A DNA stretch of 64,000 nt from the NCBI RefSeq assembly GCF_008386585.1, contig NZ_VUOB01000011.1, positions 22,083 to 86,082 on the forward strand, in the 5' to 3' direction. Origin of the DNA: Solihabitans fulvus (lineage in GTDB: Bacteria; Actinomycetota; Actinomycetes; Mycobacteriales; Pseudonocardiaceae). Below the pieces are notes generated by a model, which did not search any database, was not told where the DNA came from, and was given only the letters and a program-made list of their open reading frames with translations. Below are positions 42,701 to 50,202 of the stretch, in pieces (position 1 is the first letter of the stretch; every line of letters starts with the position of its first letter). A program made the translations under genes and the position numbers.

Positions 42701-43366
42701 GTGACAGGGCGGTCGAGACGTTTGGAGTACTCCGAGTCCACCAGGCAGGCCCTGGTGGACAGCGCCGTCGAGCTGTTCACCAAGCGCGGCTACGCGGGCA
42801 CCTCGCTCGACGAGGTCGCCAAGCGCGCGCGGGTCACCAAGGGCGCGCTCTACCACCACTTCAGTGGCAAGCAGGCGCTGTTCGAGGCCGCCTTCGACGC
42901 GGTCGAGGCCAAGGTGATGGGGCGCCTCGGCGAGATCGTCACCGCACCGGGCGACCCGTGGGAGACGGCCATGGCCGGCCTGCGCGCCTACATCCAGGTC
43001 TGCCTCGAGTCCTCTTACCAGCGCATCGTCATCCACGAGGCCCCGGTGGTGATGGGCTGGGAGCGCTGGCGCGAGGCGGAGGAGCACTTCAGCTTCGGCG
43101 TGCTCAGGGCGGCGATCGAGCTGCTGGTCGACGCGGGCGAGATCGAGGTCGTGTCGGTGGAGATCACCACCAGGCTGCTGTTCGGCGCGCTGTCCACGGC
43201 CGCGACGATGATCGCGAGCGCCTCGGACCCGAAGAAGACGAGCGCGGACGTGGTGGCGTCGCTGACCAGGGTCGTGCACGGGCTGCGCCTGCCGCAGGCC
43301 GTACGGCTCGGGGCTGAGTGTGCGGCCGAGTCGAAGTCCTCCGGTCGCCGCTCGCGGCACCGCTGA
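42701..43366 (+). CDS. TetR-family transcriptional regulator
   Basis: About 221 residues. The helix-turn-helix is SLDEVAKRARVTKGALYHHFSGKQALFEAAF. The C-terminal region matches TetR_C proteins that regulate small exporters or dehydrogenases. GTG 42701 (or 42698) gives the usual short lead before STRQALVDSAVELF; ATG 42665 would overlap an operator-like palindrome. It probably controls itself and the divergent unknown gene plus SDR. Confidence 0.88.
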   Translation: MTGRSRRLEYSESTRQALVDSAVELFTKRGYAGTSLDEVAKRARVTKGALYHHFSGKQALFEAAFDAVEAKVMGRLGEIVTAPGDPWETAMAGLRAYIQVCLESSYQRIVIHEAPVVMGWERWREAEEHFSFGVLRAAIELLVDAGEIEVVSVEITTRLLFGALSTAATMIASASDPKKTSADVVASLTRVVHGLRLPQAVRLGAECAAESKSSGRRSRHR

Positions 43367-43384
43367 TTTCTCGGTTCAGACGCT

Positions 43385-43402
43385 CAGATCGCAGTCGATC
43401 TG
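43385..43402. promoter_or_regulatory. Inverted repeat upstream of the alpha-galactosidase promoter
   Basis: CAGATCG-CAGT-CGATCTG (arms of seven) lies 25 bases before the -35 box, 20 bases after the TetR stop. It could be a sugar-regulator operator or a weak terminator. Confidence 0.4.
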
Positions 43403-43426
43403 CACATTTCTGCGCGAAAATGCTCC

Positions 43427-43455
43427 TTGACAATCACCTCCGTGCACACTCTGAT
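43427..43455 (+). promoter_or_regulatory. Sigma-70-type promoter of the alpha-galactosidase gene
   Basis: A perfect TTGACA -35, 17-base spacer and TCTGAT -10 place transcription start near 43462, leaving a leader of about 48 bases with AGGAGG before the ATG. This is the clearest housekeeping promoter in the window. Confidence 0.6.
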
Positions 43456-43509
43456 GGGTTGGCTTGGTGACCCAGCACACAGTTCCGCCAGCCCCTGCCA
43501 GGAGGAACC

Positions 43510-45225
43510 ATGTCAACCCATCGCTGGAGCAGAGCCACGATCGCCGCCGCTTGCCTAGCGGCCGTCGCCCTGCCACTGGCCGGCACCGCGGCCGCCGCCC
43601 CCGTCCCGACCACCGCCGCACTCGCCAGGACCGCGCCCGACACCGGCGCGGCCGCCCGACCGCTCGCCCAGCTCGCGCCGACCCCGCCGATGGGCTGGAA
43701 CGACTGGTCGCACTACCAGTGCGGGCTGACCGAACAGCTGATCACCAGCACCGCCGACACGCTGGTCAGCACCGGCCTCGCCGACAAGGGCTACCGCACC
43801 GTCACCCTGGACGACTGCTGGATGGCCACCTCGCGGAACTCCTCCGGCGACCTCGTCGCCGACCAGGGCAAGTTCCCGCACGGCCTCGCCTGGCTCGGCA
43901 GCTACCTGCACGCCAGGGGCCTCCAGTTCGGCATCTACGAGGACGCCGGCACCAGCACCTGCGGCGGCTACCCCGGCAGCTGGGGCCACTTCGCCCAGGA
44001 CGCCAAGCTGTTCGCCTCCTGGGGCGTGGACTACCTCAAGCTCGACGGCTGCAACGTGCCGTCGGTGTCCGGTCAGACCAGCGAGCAGACCTACCGCTCG
44101 GCCTACGCCCAGCAGAGCCAGGCCCTGGCCGCCGCGGGCCGCGACATCGTGTTCTCCGAGTCCGCGCCCGCCTACTTCCAGGGCACCCCGGCCTGGTACA
44201 CCGTGCTCGGCTGGGTCGCCCAGTACGGCCAGCTCTGGCGCGAGGGCTACGACATCGCGACCTACGACCCGAACCGTCCGACCGCGAGCCGGTGGGGGAG
44301 CGTGCTTGGCAACTACGACTACAACCACCCGCTCGCCAGGTATGCCGGTCCTGGCCACTGGAACGACCCCGACTTCGTCATCGCGGGCGACCCCGGCCTG
44401 ACCGCCGACGAGTCGCGGAGCCAGACCGCGCTGTGGGCGATGATGGCCGCGCCGCTGATCCTCGGCGCCGACGTGACCGCGCTGTCGCAGGCCTCGATCG
44501 CGACGCTCGGCAACGCCGACGTCATCGCCGTCGACCAGGATTCCCTTGGCGCACAAGGCAGTGTGGTCGCGCAGAACGGCACCGTCGACGTCCTGGCCAA
44601 GCCGTTGGCCGGCGGTGACCGGGCGGTGAGCCTGCTCAACCGGGGATCCTCCGCCACGACGGCCAACACCACCGTCGACGCCGTCGGCCTGCTCGGCGGT
44701 CCAGGGTGCAGCTACTCCGTGAAGGACCTGTGGAGCGGCGCGACCAGCACCTCAACCGGCCAGTTCGGCGCGACGATCCCGGCGCACGGCACCGCGATCC
44801 TGCGGGTGCACCCGTCCGCGGGCTGCGCCGCCGCCCAGCCGACCGGCCAGATCACCGGACCCGGCGGCAAGTGCCTCGACGACACCATGAGCAGCACCGC
44901 CGACGGCAGCCAGATCATCCTGTACTCCTGCACCGCCAACCCGAACCAGCGGATGACCCTGCCGGGCGACGGCACCGTCCGGGTGCTCGGCAAGTGCCTC
45001 GGCGCGGCCGGCGGCGCGACCTCGGCCGGCACCGCGGTGCAGCTGTTCGGCTGCGACGGCAGCGGCGGCCAGCAGTGGTCCTACCGGCAGAACGGCAACC
45101 TGGTGAACCCGCAGTCCGGCCGATGCCTCGACGCCAGCGGCGGCGGCTCCGCCGACGGCACGAAGATCATCATCTGGTCGTGCGGCGCGAACCAGGCCAA
45201 CCAGATCTGGTCGCTGCCGGCCTGA
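43510..45225 (+). CDS. Secreted GH27 alpha-galactosidase with ricin-type lectin domain
   Basis: The 571-residue exported enzyme has a signal peptide to about residue 30 (AAACLAAVALPLAGTAAAA). The GH27 barrel has TPPMGWNDWSHYQC, the nucleophile aspartate in YLKLDGCN and the acid/base aspartate in WNDPDF. A beta-sandwich follows, then a CBM13 ricin-B trefoil from about 445 with repeats carrying GKCLDD, QQWSY and QIWSL. It should release terminal alpha-galactose (or alpha-N-acetylgalactosamine) from plant or microbial glycans. Confidence 0.94.
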   Translation: MSTHRWSRATIAAACLAAVALPLAGTAAAAPVPTTAALARTAPDTGAAARPLAQLAPTPPMGWNDWSHYQCGLTEQLITSTADTLVSTGLADKGYRTVTLDDCWMATSRNSSGDLVADQGKFPHGLAWLGSYLHARGLQFGIYEDAGTSTCGGYPGSWGHFAQDAKLFASWGVDYLKLDGCNVPSVSGQTSEQTYRSAYAQQSQALAAAGRDIVFSESAPAYFQGTPAWYTVLGWVAQYGQLWREGYDIATYDPNRPTASRWGSVLGNYDYNHPLARYAGPGHWNDPDFVIAGDPGLTADESRSQTALWAMMAAPLILGADVTALSQASIATLGNADVIAVDQDSLGAQGSVVAQNGTVDVLAKPLAGGDRAVSLLNRGSSATTANTTVDAVGLLGGPGCSYSVKDLWSGATSTSTGQFGATIPAHGTAILRVHPSAGCAAAQPTGQITGPGGKCLDDTMSSTADGSQIILYSCTANPNQRMTLPGDGTVRVLGKCLGAAGGATSAGTAVQLFGCDGSGGQQWSYRQNGNLVNPQSGRCLDASGGGSADGTKIIIWSCGANQANQIWSLPA

Positions 45226-45313
45226 CCCAGGACGGTCGCCCGCACCGGTGGGCGGCGAAGCGCCCCCGTCCCGATGCCCTGCGGCCGGGGCGGGGGTAGC
45301 GAACTGTTCGGCG

Positions 45314-45337
45314 GTTCGTTACGACGTGTAATCGAAC
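45314..45337 (+). mobile_element. Possible left-end hairpin of the tnpB element
   Basis: GTTCGTTAC pairs with GTAATCGAAC (one bulged base) around GACGT, 65 bases before tnpB. Subterminal imperfect hairpins of this size mark IS200/IS605 ends; the exact boundary is not determined. It overlaps the LexA-like box. Confidence 0.4.
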
Positions 45338-45347
45338 GTGTGTTCTA
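45332..45347 (+). promoter_or_regulatory. LexA (SOS) box-like site upstream of tnpB
   Basis: TCGAACGTGTGTTCTA matches the actinobacterial LexA consensus TCGAAC-N4-GTTCGA at 11 of 12 defined bases, 54 bases upstream of the tnpB start. Binding is inferred from consensus knowledge only. Confidence 0.55.
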
Positions 45348-45401
45348 CTGAGCGGGTGAAGTTGGCATGAGTGGGCGCGGTCGTTCGGGCGAGGCCGCCC
45401 A

Positions 45402-46754
45402 GTGAGCGCGGTCCTTCAGGCATACCACTTCGCTGTGGACCCGACACCGGCCCAGGACGCCCAGTTGCGATCGCACTGCGGTGGCCAGCGTTACGCCTTC
45501 AACTGGGGCTTGGCGCAGGTCACTGCCAACCTGGCGCAACGCGACGCGGAACGCTCCTATGGCGTCCCCGACGATCAGCTGACGCCGTCGGTGTCGTGGT
45601 CGGCCTACAGCCTGCGCAAGGACTGGAACCGGGCCAAGGACGCTGTCGCGCCGTGGTGGACCGAGAACTCGAAGGAAGCCTATTCGTCGGGTCTGGCCAA
45701 CCTCGCCACAGCGCTGAAGAACTGGGCCGACTCCCGCACCGGCAAGCGACATGGCCGCATGGTCGGGTTCCCGAGGTTCAAAGGCAAGCGCAACGCCCTG
45801 TCGTGCCGGTTCACCACTGGCGCGTTCGGCCTAGCCGACGCTGACCGCCGACACGTCACGCTGCCCAGGATCGGCCTGGTCCGCACCCACGAGTCCACGC
45901 GGAAGCTGGCCCGGCACGTCGAGCACGGCACCGCCCGGATCAGGTCGGCGACCGTGTCGCACCGTCGGGGCCGGTGGTTCGTGTCGTTCTCCGTGGAGAT
46001 CGACAGGGTCGATCCCGGACCGACCCGACCCGACGCCGTCGTCGGTGTGGACCTGGGCCTGAAGTCCCTGGCCATGCTGTCGACCGGCGAGGTCATCGCC
46101 AACCCGAAGCACCTGGAGATCGCCCAGCGGGAACTGCGGCGGCGGCAACGACAAGCCTCCCGGCGGCAGGGGCCCGACCGGCGGACCAACACCACGCCCT
46201 CGCAGCGGTGGCGCAGGACCCAGGTCCGGGTCGCTGGGCTGCACACAGCGGTCGCCAACGCTCGGCGGGACGGCCTGCACAAGCTGTCGACTCGCCTGGT
46301 GCGCACGTTCGGCGCGATCGTGCTGGAAGACCTCAACGTGGCCGGCATGACCAAGAACCGCCGGTTGGCCCGGCGCGTCGCCGGGGTCGGCATGGCCGAA
46401 CTGCGCCGGCAGGTCGAGTACAAAGCCCAGTGGGCGGGCGTGCACGTGCACGTCGCGGACCGGTGGTATCCCAGCTCCAAGACATGTTCGGCTTGTGGCG
46501 CGGTGAAAGCCAAACTGCGCCTGTCCGACCGGGTCTACACCTGCCACCAGTGCGGTTTCGTGCTGGATCGTGATCTCAACGCCGCCCGTAACCTCGCCAA
46601 GCTGGTCAGCGTGGTTACGGGCGGTGGTGGCGGCGAGTTGCGTCGTGACAGCCCGATGGAAACCCAGGTAAGACGACCGCTTGCGGCGCAGCGGGTACTG
46701 CCACGGGAAGGCCCCACGGGTCAACGTCGGCGCGGCAACGCGTCGGCTGCCTGA
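45402..46754 (+). CDS. tnpB: TnpB RNA-guided nuclease of an IS200/IS605-type element
   Basis: The 450-residue protein has the RuvC acidic residues at VGVDLGLKSLA, IVLEDLNVAGM and LDRDLNAARNL, all intact, and a zinc ribbon CSACG...CHQCG. The N-terminal part (TPAQDAQLRSHCGGQRYAFNWG) is the usual OrfB_IS605 start. TnpB cuts DNA guided by an RNA made from the element's right end, which should overlap the last 150 bases of the gene and the bases after it. No tnpA lies nearby, so the element cannot move alone. GTG 45402 is used. Confidence 0.93.
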   Translation: MSAVLQAYHFAVDPTPAQDAQLRSHCGGQRYAFNWGLAQVTANLAQRDAERSYGVPDDQLTPSVSWSAYSLRKDWNRAKDAVAPWWTENSKEAYSSGLANLATALKNWADSRTGKRHGRMVGFPRFKGKRNALSCRFTTGAFGLADADRRHVTLPRIGLVRTHESTRKLARHVEHGTARIRSATVSHRRGRWFVSFSVEIDRVDPGPTRPDAVVGVDLGLKSLAMLSTGEVIANPKHLEIAQRELRRRQRQASRRQGPDRRTNTTPSQRWRRTQVRVAGLHTAVANARRDGLHKLSTRLVRTFGAIVLEDLNVAGMTKNRRLARRVAGVGMAELRRQVEYKAQWAGVHVHVADRWYPSSKTCSACGAVKAKLRLSDRVYTCHQCGFVLDRDLNAARNLAKLVSVVTGGGGGELRRDSPMETQVRRPLAAQRVLPREGPTGQRRRGNASAA

Positions 46755-46807
46755 GCACAGTGGACTCACCTTCACTCAGCTTTCAGGTAACGGTAGCTTC
46801 GGAAGGC
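46755..46807 (+). mobile_element. Probable right end of the tnpB element
   Basis: The 53 bases between tnpB and the next gene must contain the element's right end and the start of the guide segment. No terminal repeat can be fixed by eye. The F420 oxidoreductase gene begins at once afterwards. Confidence 0.35.
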
Positions 46808-47743
46808 GTGGAACTCAGGATCTTCACCGAGCCCCAGCAAGGGGCCAGTTACGACGACCTGCTCGCAGTCGCGCGGAGCGCGGAGGACGCGGGTTACGAC
46901 GCGTTCTTCCGCTCCGACCACTACCTGAAGATGGGCTCGGCCGACGGGCTGCCCGGCCCGACCGACGCCTGGACCACGCTGGCCGGGCTGGCCAGGGACA
47001 CCAGCCGGATCCGGCTGGGCACCCTGATGACCTCGGCGACCTTCCGGTATCCCGGCGTCCTCGCGATCACCATCGCCCAGGTCGACCAGATGTCCGGCGG
47101 GCGCGTCGAGTTCGGCTTCGGCGCGGGCTGGTACGAGGAGGAGCACTCCGCGTACGGCATCCCGTTCCCGGCACTCGGCGAGCGGTTCGAACGCTACGGC
47201 GAGCAGCTGGAGATCATCACCGGCCTGTGGGCGACACCCGAGGGCGGCACGTTCTCCTTTGCCGGCAAGCACTATCGGCTCGCCGACTCGCCCGCCCTGT
47301 CCAAGCCAGCGCAGCGTCCCCGACCGCCGGTGCTGATCGGCGGCATGGGCGCCAAACGCACCCCGGCGCTCGCCGCCCGCTTCGCCGACGAGTTCAACCT
47401 GCCCTTCGTCGACGTCGACGCCGCGGCGGCGCAGTTCGGCCGCGTCGAGGCGGCCTGCGCGGCCATCGGCAGGGACCCCGCGGAGATCACCCGCTCGGTC
47501 GCGCTGGTGGCCTGCGTCGGCCGGGACGACAGCGAGGTCGCCCGGCGCGCGGCCGTGATCGGCCGGGACGCCGACGAACTGCGCGCCAACGGACTGGCCG
47601 GCACCCCGGCCGAGGTGGTCGACCGGCTCGGCCGGTGGCGCGAGCGGACGGGCATCAGCCGCGTCTACCTCCAGCTGCTGGACCTGGCCGACCTCGACCA
47701 CCTTGAGCTGGTCGCGGCCGAGGTGGCCCCGCAGCTGCGCTGA
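46808..47743 (+). CDS. LLM-class F420-dependent oxidoreductase
   Basis: The 311-residue luciferase-like TIM-barrel protein has ELRIFTEPQQGASYDDLLAVA at the start, FFRSDHYLKMG, LGTLMTSATFRYPGVLA, and GRVEFGFGAGWYEEEH, all typical of TIGR03560-like F420 enzymes. They move hydride between F420 and an unknown substrate. GTG 46808 matches the family N-terminus, but GGAAGG lies only one base before it, too close for normal initiation; the tnpB element may have replaced the native leader. A 16-base stem terminator follows. Confidence 0.9.
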   Translation: MELRIFTEPQQGASYDDLLAVARSAEDAGYDAFFRSDHYLKMGSADGLPGPTDAWTTLAGLARDTSRIRLGTLMTSATFRYPGVLAITIAQVDQMSGGRVEFGFGAGWYEEEHSAYGIPFPALGERFERYGEQLEIITGLWATPEGGTFSFAGKHYRLADSPALSKPAQRPRPPVLIGGMGAKRTPALAARFADEFNLPFVDVDAAAAQFGRVEAACAAIGRDPAEITRSVALVACVGRDDSEVARRAAVIGRDADELRANGLAGTPAEVVDRLGRWRERTGISRVYLQLLDLADLDHLELVAAEVAPQLR

Positions 47744-47754
47744 CCGGCGTGCGC

Positions 47755-47790
47755 GTGGTGTCGGGGCGGAGCCGTCCGCCCCGACACCAC
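47755..47790. terminator. Strong bidirectional terminator
   Basis: A perfect 16-base stem (GTGGTGTCGGGGCGGA and complement) with loop GCCG lies between the convergent LLM and lipB genes. Confidence 0.85.
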
Positions 47791-47796
47791 GGGACG

Positions 47797-48537
47797 TCAG
47801 GTGTTCAGCGCGAAGGTGACGCCGGGGCTGACGACCGGCTCCTGTCGCGGCAGCCAGCGGTCGGTCATCGGCAGCTCGCCGTTCAGCGAGGCGAGCACCG
47901 CGTCGCGGGCCAGCGGCAGCACCCCGGCCACGGTCACGGTCCTGCCCAGCTCGCCGGTCAGCGACGCGACCCCGGCGTCCCGGATGCCGCACGGCACGAT
48001 CCGGTCGAACGCCGAGAGGTCGGCGTCGCAGTTGATCTCGAAGCCGTGCATGGTCACGCCGCGCTGCACGCGGATGCCGATCGCGGCGATCTTGCGCTCG
48101 GGGCCTCGGTCGTCGGCGGCGATCCACACGCCGCTGCGGCCGTCGACCCGGCCGGTCGGCACGCCGAACTCGTCGCACACCGCGATCAGCGCCTGTTCCA
48201 GCCGCCGCACGTAGTGCACGACGTCCAGCGGCTCGGCCAGCCCGACGATCGGGTAGCCGACCAGCTGCCCCGGCCCGTGCCAGGTGATCTTGCCGCCCCG
48301 GTCGACGTCGATCACCGGGGTGCCGTCCACCGGACGCTCGTCGTCGGTGGTGCGCCGCCCCGCCGTGTACACCGCGGGATGTTCCAGCAGCAGCATCGTG
48401 TCGGGGCCCGTGCCGTCGGCGCGCGCCAGCGCCAGCTCCCGTTGCAGGTCCCACGCGGCCTGGTAGTCGATGGTGCCAAGCTCGCGCACATGCACGGGGT
48501 CACCGGATGCGCGGCAGGAGATCTCAGGACCAGTCAC
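47797..48537 (-). CDS. lipB: Octanoyl-ACP:protein octanoyltransferase
   Basis: The 246-residue enzyme moves octanoyl from ACP to the lipoyl domains of E2 proteins, the step before LipA. Catalytic cysteine is in [14 protein letters not shown], lysine in [27 protein letters not shown] and HGFEIN complete the active site. GTG 48537 is chosen because the homologous region starts soon after. It is the last gene of a run with the PAP2 and TIGR01777 genes; lipA is displaced 9.4 kb to the left. Confidence 0.95.
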   Translation of the reverse strand: MTGPEISCRASGDPVHVRELGTIDYQAAWDLQRELALARADGTGPDTMLLLEHPAVYTAGRRTTDDERPVDGTPVIDVDRGGKITWHGPGQLVGYPIVGLAEPLDVVHYVRRLEQALIAVCDEFGVPTGRVDGRSGVWIAADDRGPERKIAAIGIRVQRGVTMHGFEINCDADLSAFDRIVPCGIRDAGVASLTGELGRTVTVAGVLPLARDAVLASLNGELPMTDRWLPRQEPVVSPGVTFALNT

Positions 48538-48547
48538 GACCACGAAT

Positions 48548-49183
48548 CTACGCCGAGGGAGCGGCGCGGGTTGGCAGCAGCCCGAGCAGCGCGGCCGCGA
48601 CCAGCCCGACCCCGCCGACGGCCAGCATCGCGCCGAGCACGTCGGTCGGCCAGTGCATCCGCAGCACCACCCTGCTGACCCCGGTGACCAGCACCGCGAG
48701 CAGCGCAAGCAGCGCCACCGTGCGCAGCTGCCGAGCCGCGAGCCGCGCGCACAGCACGACGGCGACCACGGCGACGGAACCCACCGCCGTCACGTGCCCG
48801 CTCGGGTAGCTCCACTGTGGATAGTCGATCGGCCGCACCCTGCGGTAGGCGTAGCGGGCGAGGACGGTGAGCCAGCACACGCCAAGCAGCAGGCCGCACC
48901 GCAGCAGCAGCCACGCGGCCTCGTGCCGCCGCCGCAGGCACTGCACGCCGGCCAGCGCGCCGAGCAGCACCAGCACACCCGTGGCAAGGCCGGGGCTGAG
49001 CACCGTGCTGACCACCCGCGCCACCGTGCCGAGCGGTCCGGACCGCGATTCGCCGACGGCCCGCAGCGCCCAGGCGTCCGGCGCCGGCACGGTGGCGTGC
49101 ACAGCCCAGCCGAGCAGCACGGAGGCCGCGGCCAGCAGCGCGCCGAGCAGGATCGCCGGTCGCCTGGTCGCGCGTCCGGTCAT
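48548..49183 (-). CDS. PAP2-family membrane phosphatase
   Basis: The 211-residue protein has five to six membrane helices and the phosphatase signature in three parts: [14 protein letters not shown], and [16 protein letters not shown]. These hydrolyse lipid phosphates such as undecaprenyl pyrophosphate or phosphatidate at the membrane. The ATG overlaps the TIGR01777 gene stop by four bases, and lipB starts ten bases after its stop, so all three share a transcript. Confidence 0.9.
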   Translation of the reverse strand: MTGRATRRPAILLGALLAAASVLLGWAVHATVPAPDAWALRAVGESRSGPLGTVARVVSTVLSPGLATGVLVLLGALAGVQCLRRRHEAAWLLLRCGLLLGVCWLTVLARYAYRRVRPIDYPQWSYPSGHVTAVGSVAVVAVVLCARLAARQLRTVALLALLAVLVTGVSRVVLRMHWPTDVLGAMLAVGGVGLVAAALLGLLPTRAAPSA

Positions 49184-50070
49184 CGCGACAGCGTGGCGTT
49201 GAGCGCGGCGTTGAGGGACGAGTGCGCGAAGGTGAAGCCGTGTCGTTCCAACACCCTCGGCACGGCGCGTTGGCCGACCAGGACGGCCTCGTCGGCGAAC
49301 TCGCCGAGCACGAGCCGCAGCGCGAACCCGGGGATCACCCACGGGGTCGGGCGGCCGAGCGCGCGGCCCAGCGCCCTGGTGAACTCCGCGTTGGTCACCG
49401 GGCCGGGCCCGGTGATGTTGACCGGCCCGGCCACCTCGTCGTGTTCCAGCACGAACCGGATCGCGGCGACCGCGTCGTCGATGGAGATCCATGGCTGGTA
49501 CTGCCTGCCGTTGCCGAGCTGCCCGCCGAGCAGCATCGAGAACAGCGGACGCAGCCTGCCCATCAGCCCGCCGGACGGCGACAGCACCAGTCCCGTGCGC
49601 AGCAGCGCCACCCGCACCCCGCCGTCCTCGGCTGGCGCGGTGGACAGCTCCCACTCGCGCACCAGATCCGCGAGGAAGCCCGTGCCCGGCCCGGCGGTCT
49701 CGTCGGTGACCCGGTCGCCGGTGTCGCCGTAGTAGCCGACCGCCGAGGCGTTGACGAGCGTGGCCACCCCGTGTTCGGCGGCGGCCGAGGCGAGCACCTC
49801 CGTCGGCACCGTGCGGCTGTCCCGCAGCACCTGCTTGCGCGCCTCGTTCCACCGCTTGTCGCCGACGCCGGCCCCGCACAGGTTCACCACCGCGTCGACG
49901 CCGTCCAGCGCGCCGTCCTCGATCCGGCCGGCGGGCGGATCCCAGCGCCGCTCGTCCGGGGCGGCCGGGCGGCGGCGCACCAGGCGCAGCACCTCGTGCC
50001 CCGAACCTCGGAGTAAGGCGACCAGGCTGGTACCCATCAGGCCGGAGGAACCGGCGACCACCACACGCAT
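49180..50070 (-). CDS. TIGR01777 family epimerase-like SDR protein
   Basis: The 296-residue NAD(P)-binding protein has N-terminal loop VVAGSSGLMGTSL, VVNLCGAGVGDKRW, the near-catalytic SAVGYYGDTGD, and a C-terminal DUF1731 region (PTPWVIPGFALRLVLGE). It is conserved in bacteria (E. coli YfcH) with no proven reaction. In actinomycetes it is often next to sucB and lipB, as here. It overlaps the PAP2 gene. Confidence 0.92.
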   Translation of the reverse strand: MRVVVAGSSGLMGTSLVALLRGSGHEVLRLVRRRPAAPDERRWDPPAGRIEDGALDGVDAVVNLCGAGVGDKRWNEARKQVLRDSRTVPTEVLASAAAEHGVATLVNASAVGYYGDTGDRVTDETAGPGTGFLADLVREWELSTAPAEDGGVRVALLRTGLVLSPSGGLMGRLRPLFSMLLGGQLGNGRQYQPWISIDDAVAAIRFVLEHDEVAGPVNITGPGPVTNAEFTRALGRALGRPTPWVIPGFALRLVLGEFADEAVLVGQRAVPRVLERHGFTFAHSSLNAALNATLSR

Positions 50071-50150
50071 GGGTTGATCGTCGCCGACGGCGGCCCCGAA
50101 CGCGACCCCACGAAAGCCGGAGTGCGAAAAACACTAGGCGGGAGAACGGC

Positions 50151-50182
50151 GGAGGCCCCGCCGCTGTCGCGACGGGGCCTCC
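50151..50182 (-). terminator. Hairpin terminator after sucB
   Basis: GGAGGCCCCG pairs with CGGGGCCTCC across 12 bases, 20 bases past the sucB stop on the minus strand. Confidence 0.75.
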
Positions 50183-50202
50183 TGGTGCAGCTGTGCGCGG
50201 GC

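Noticed and set aside
45226..46807. Complete autonomous IS200/IS605 element
   Set aside because: There is no tnpA on either side, so only a tnpB-bearing, non-autonomous element is supported.
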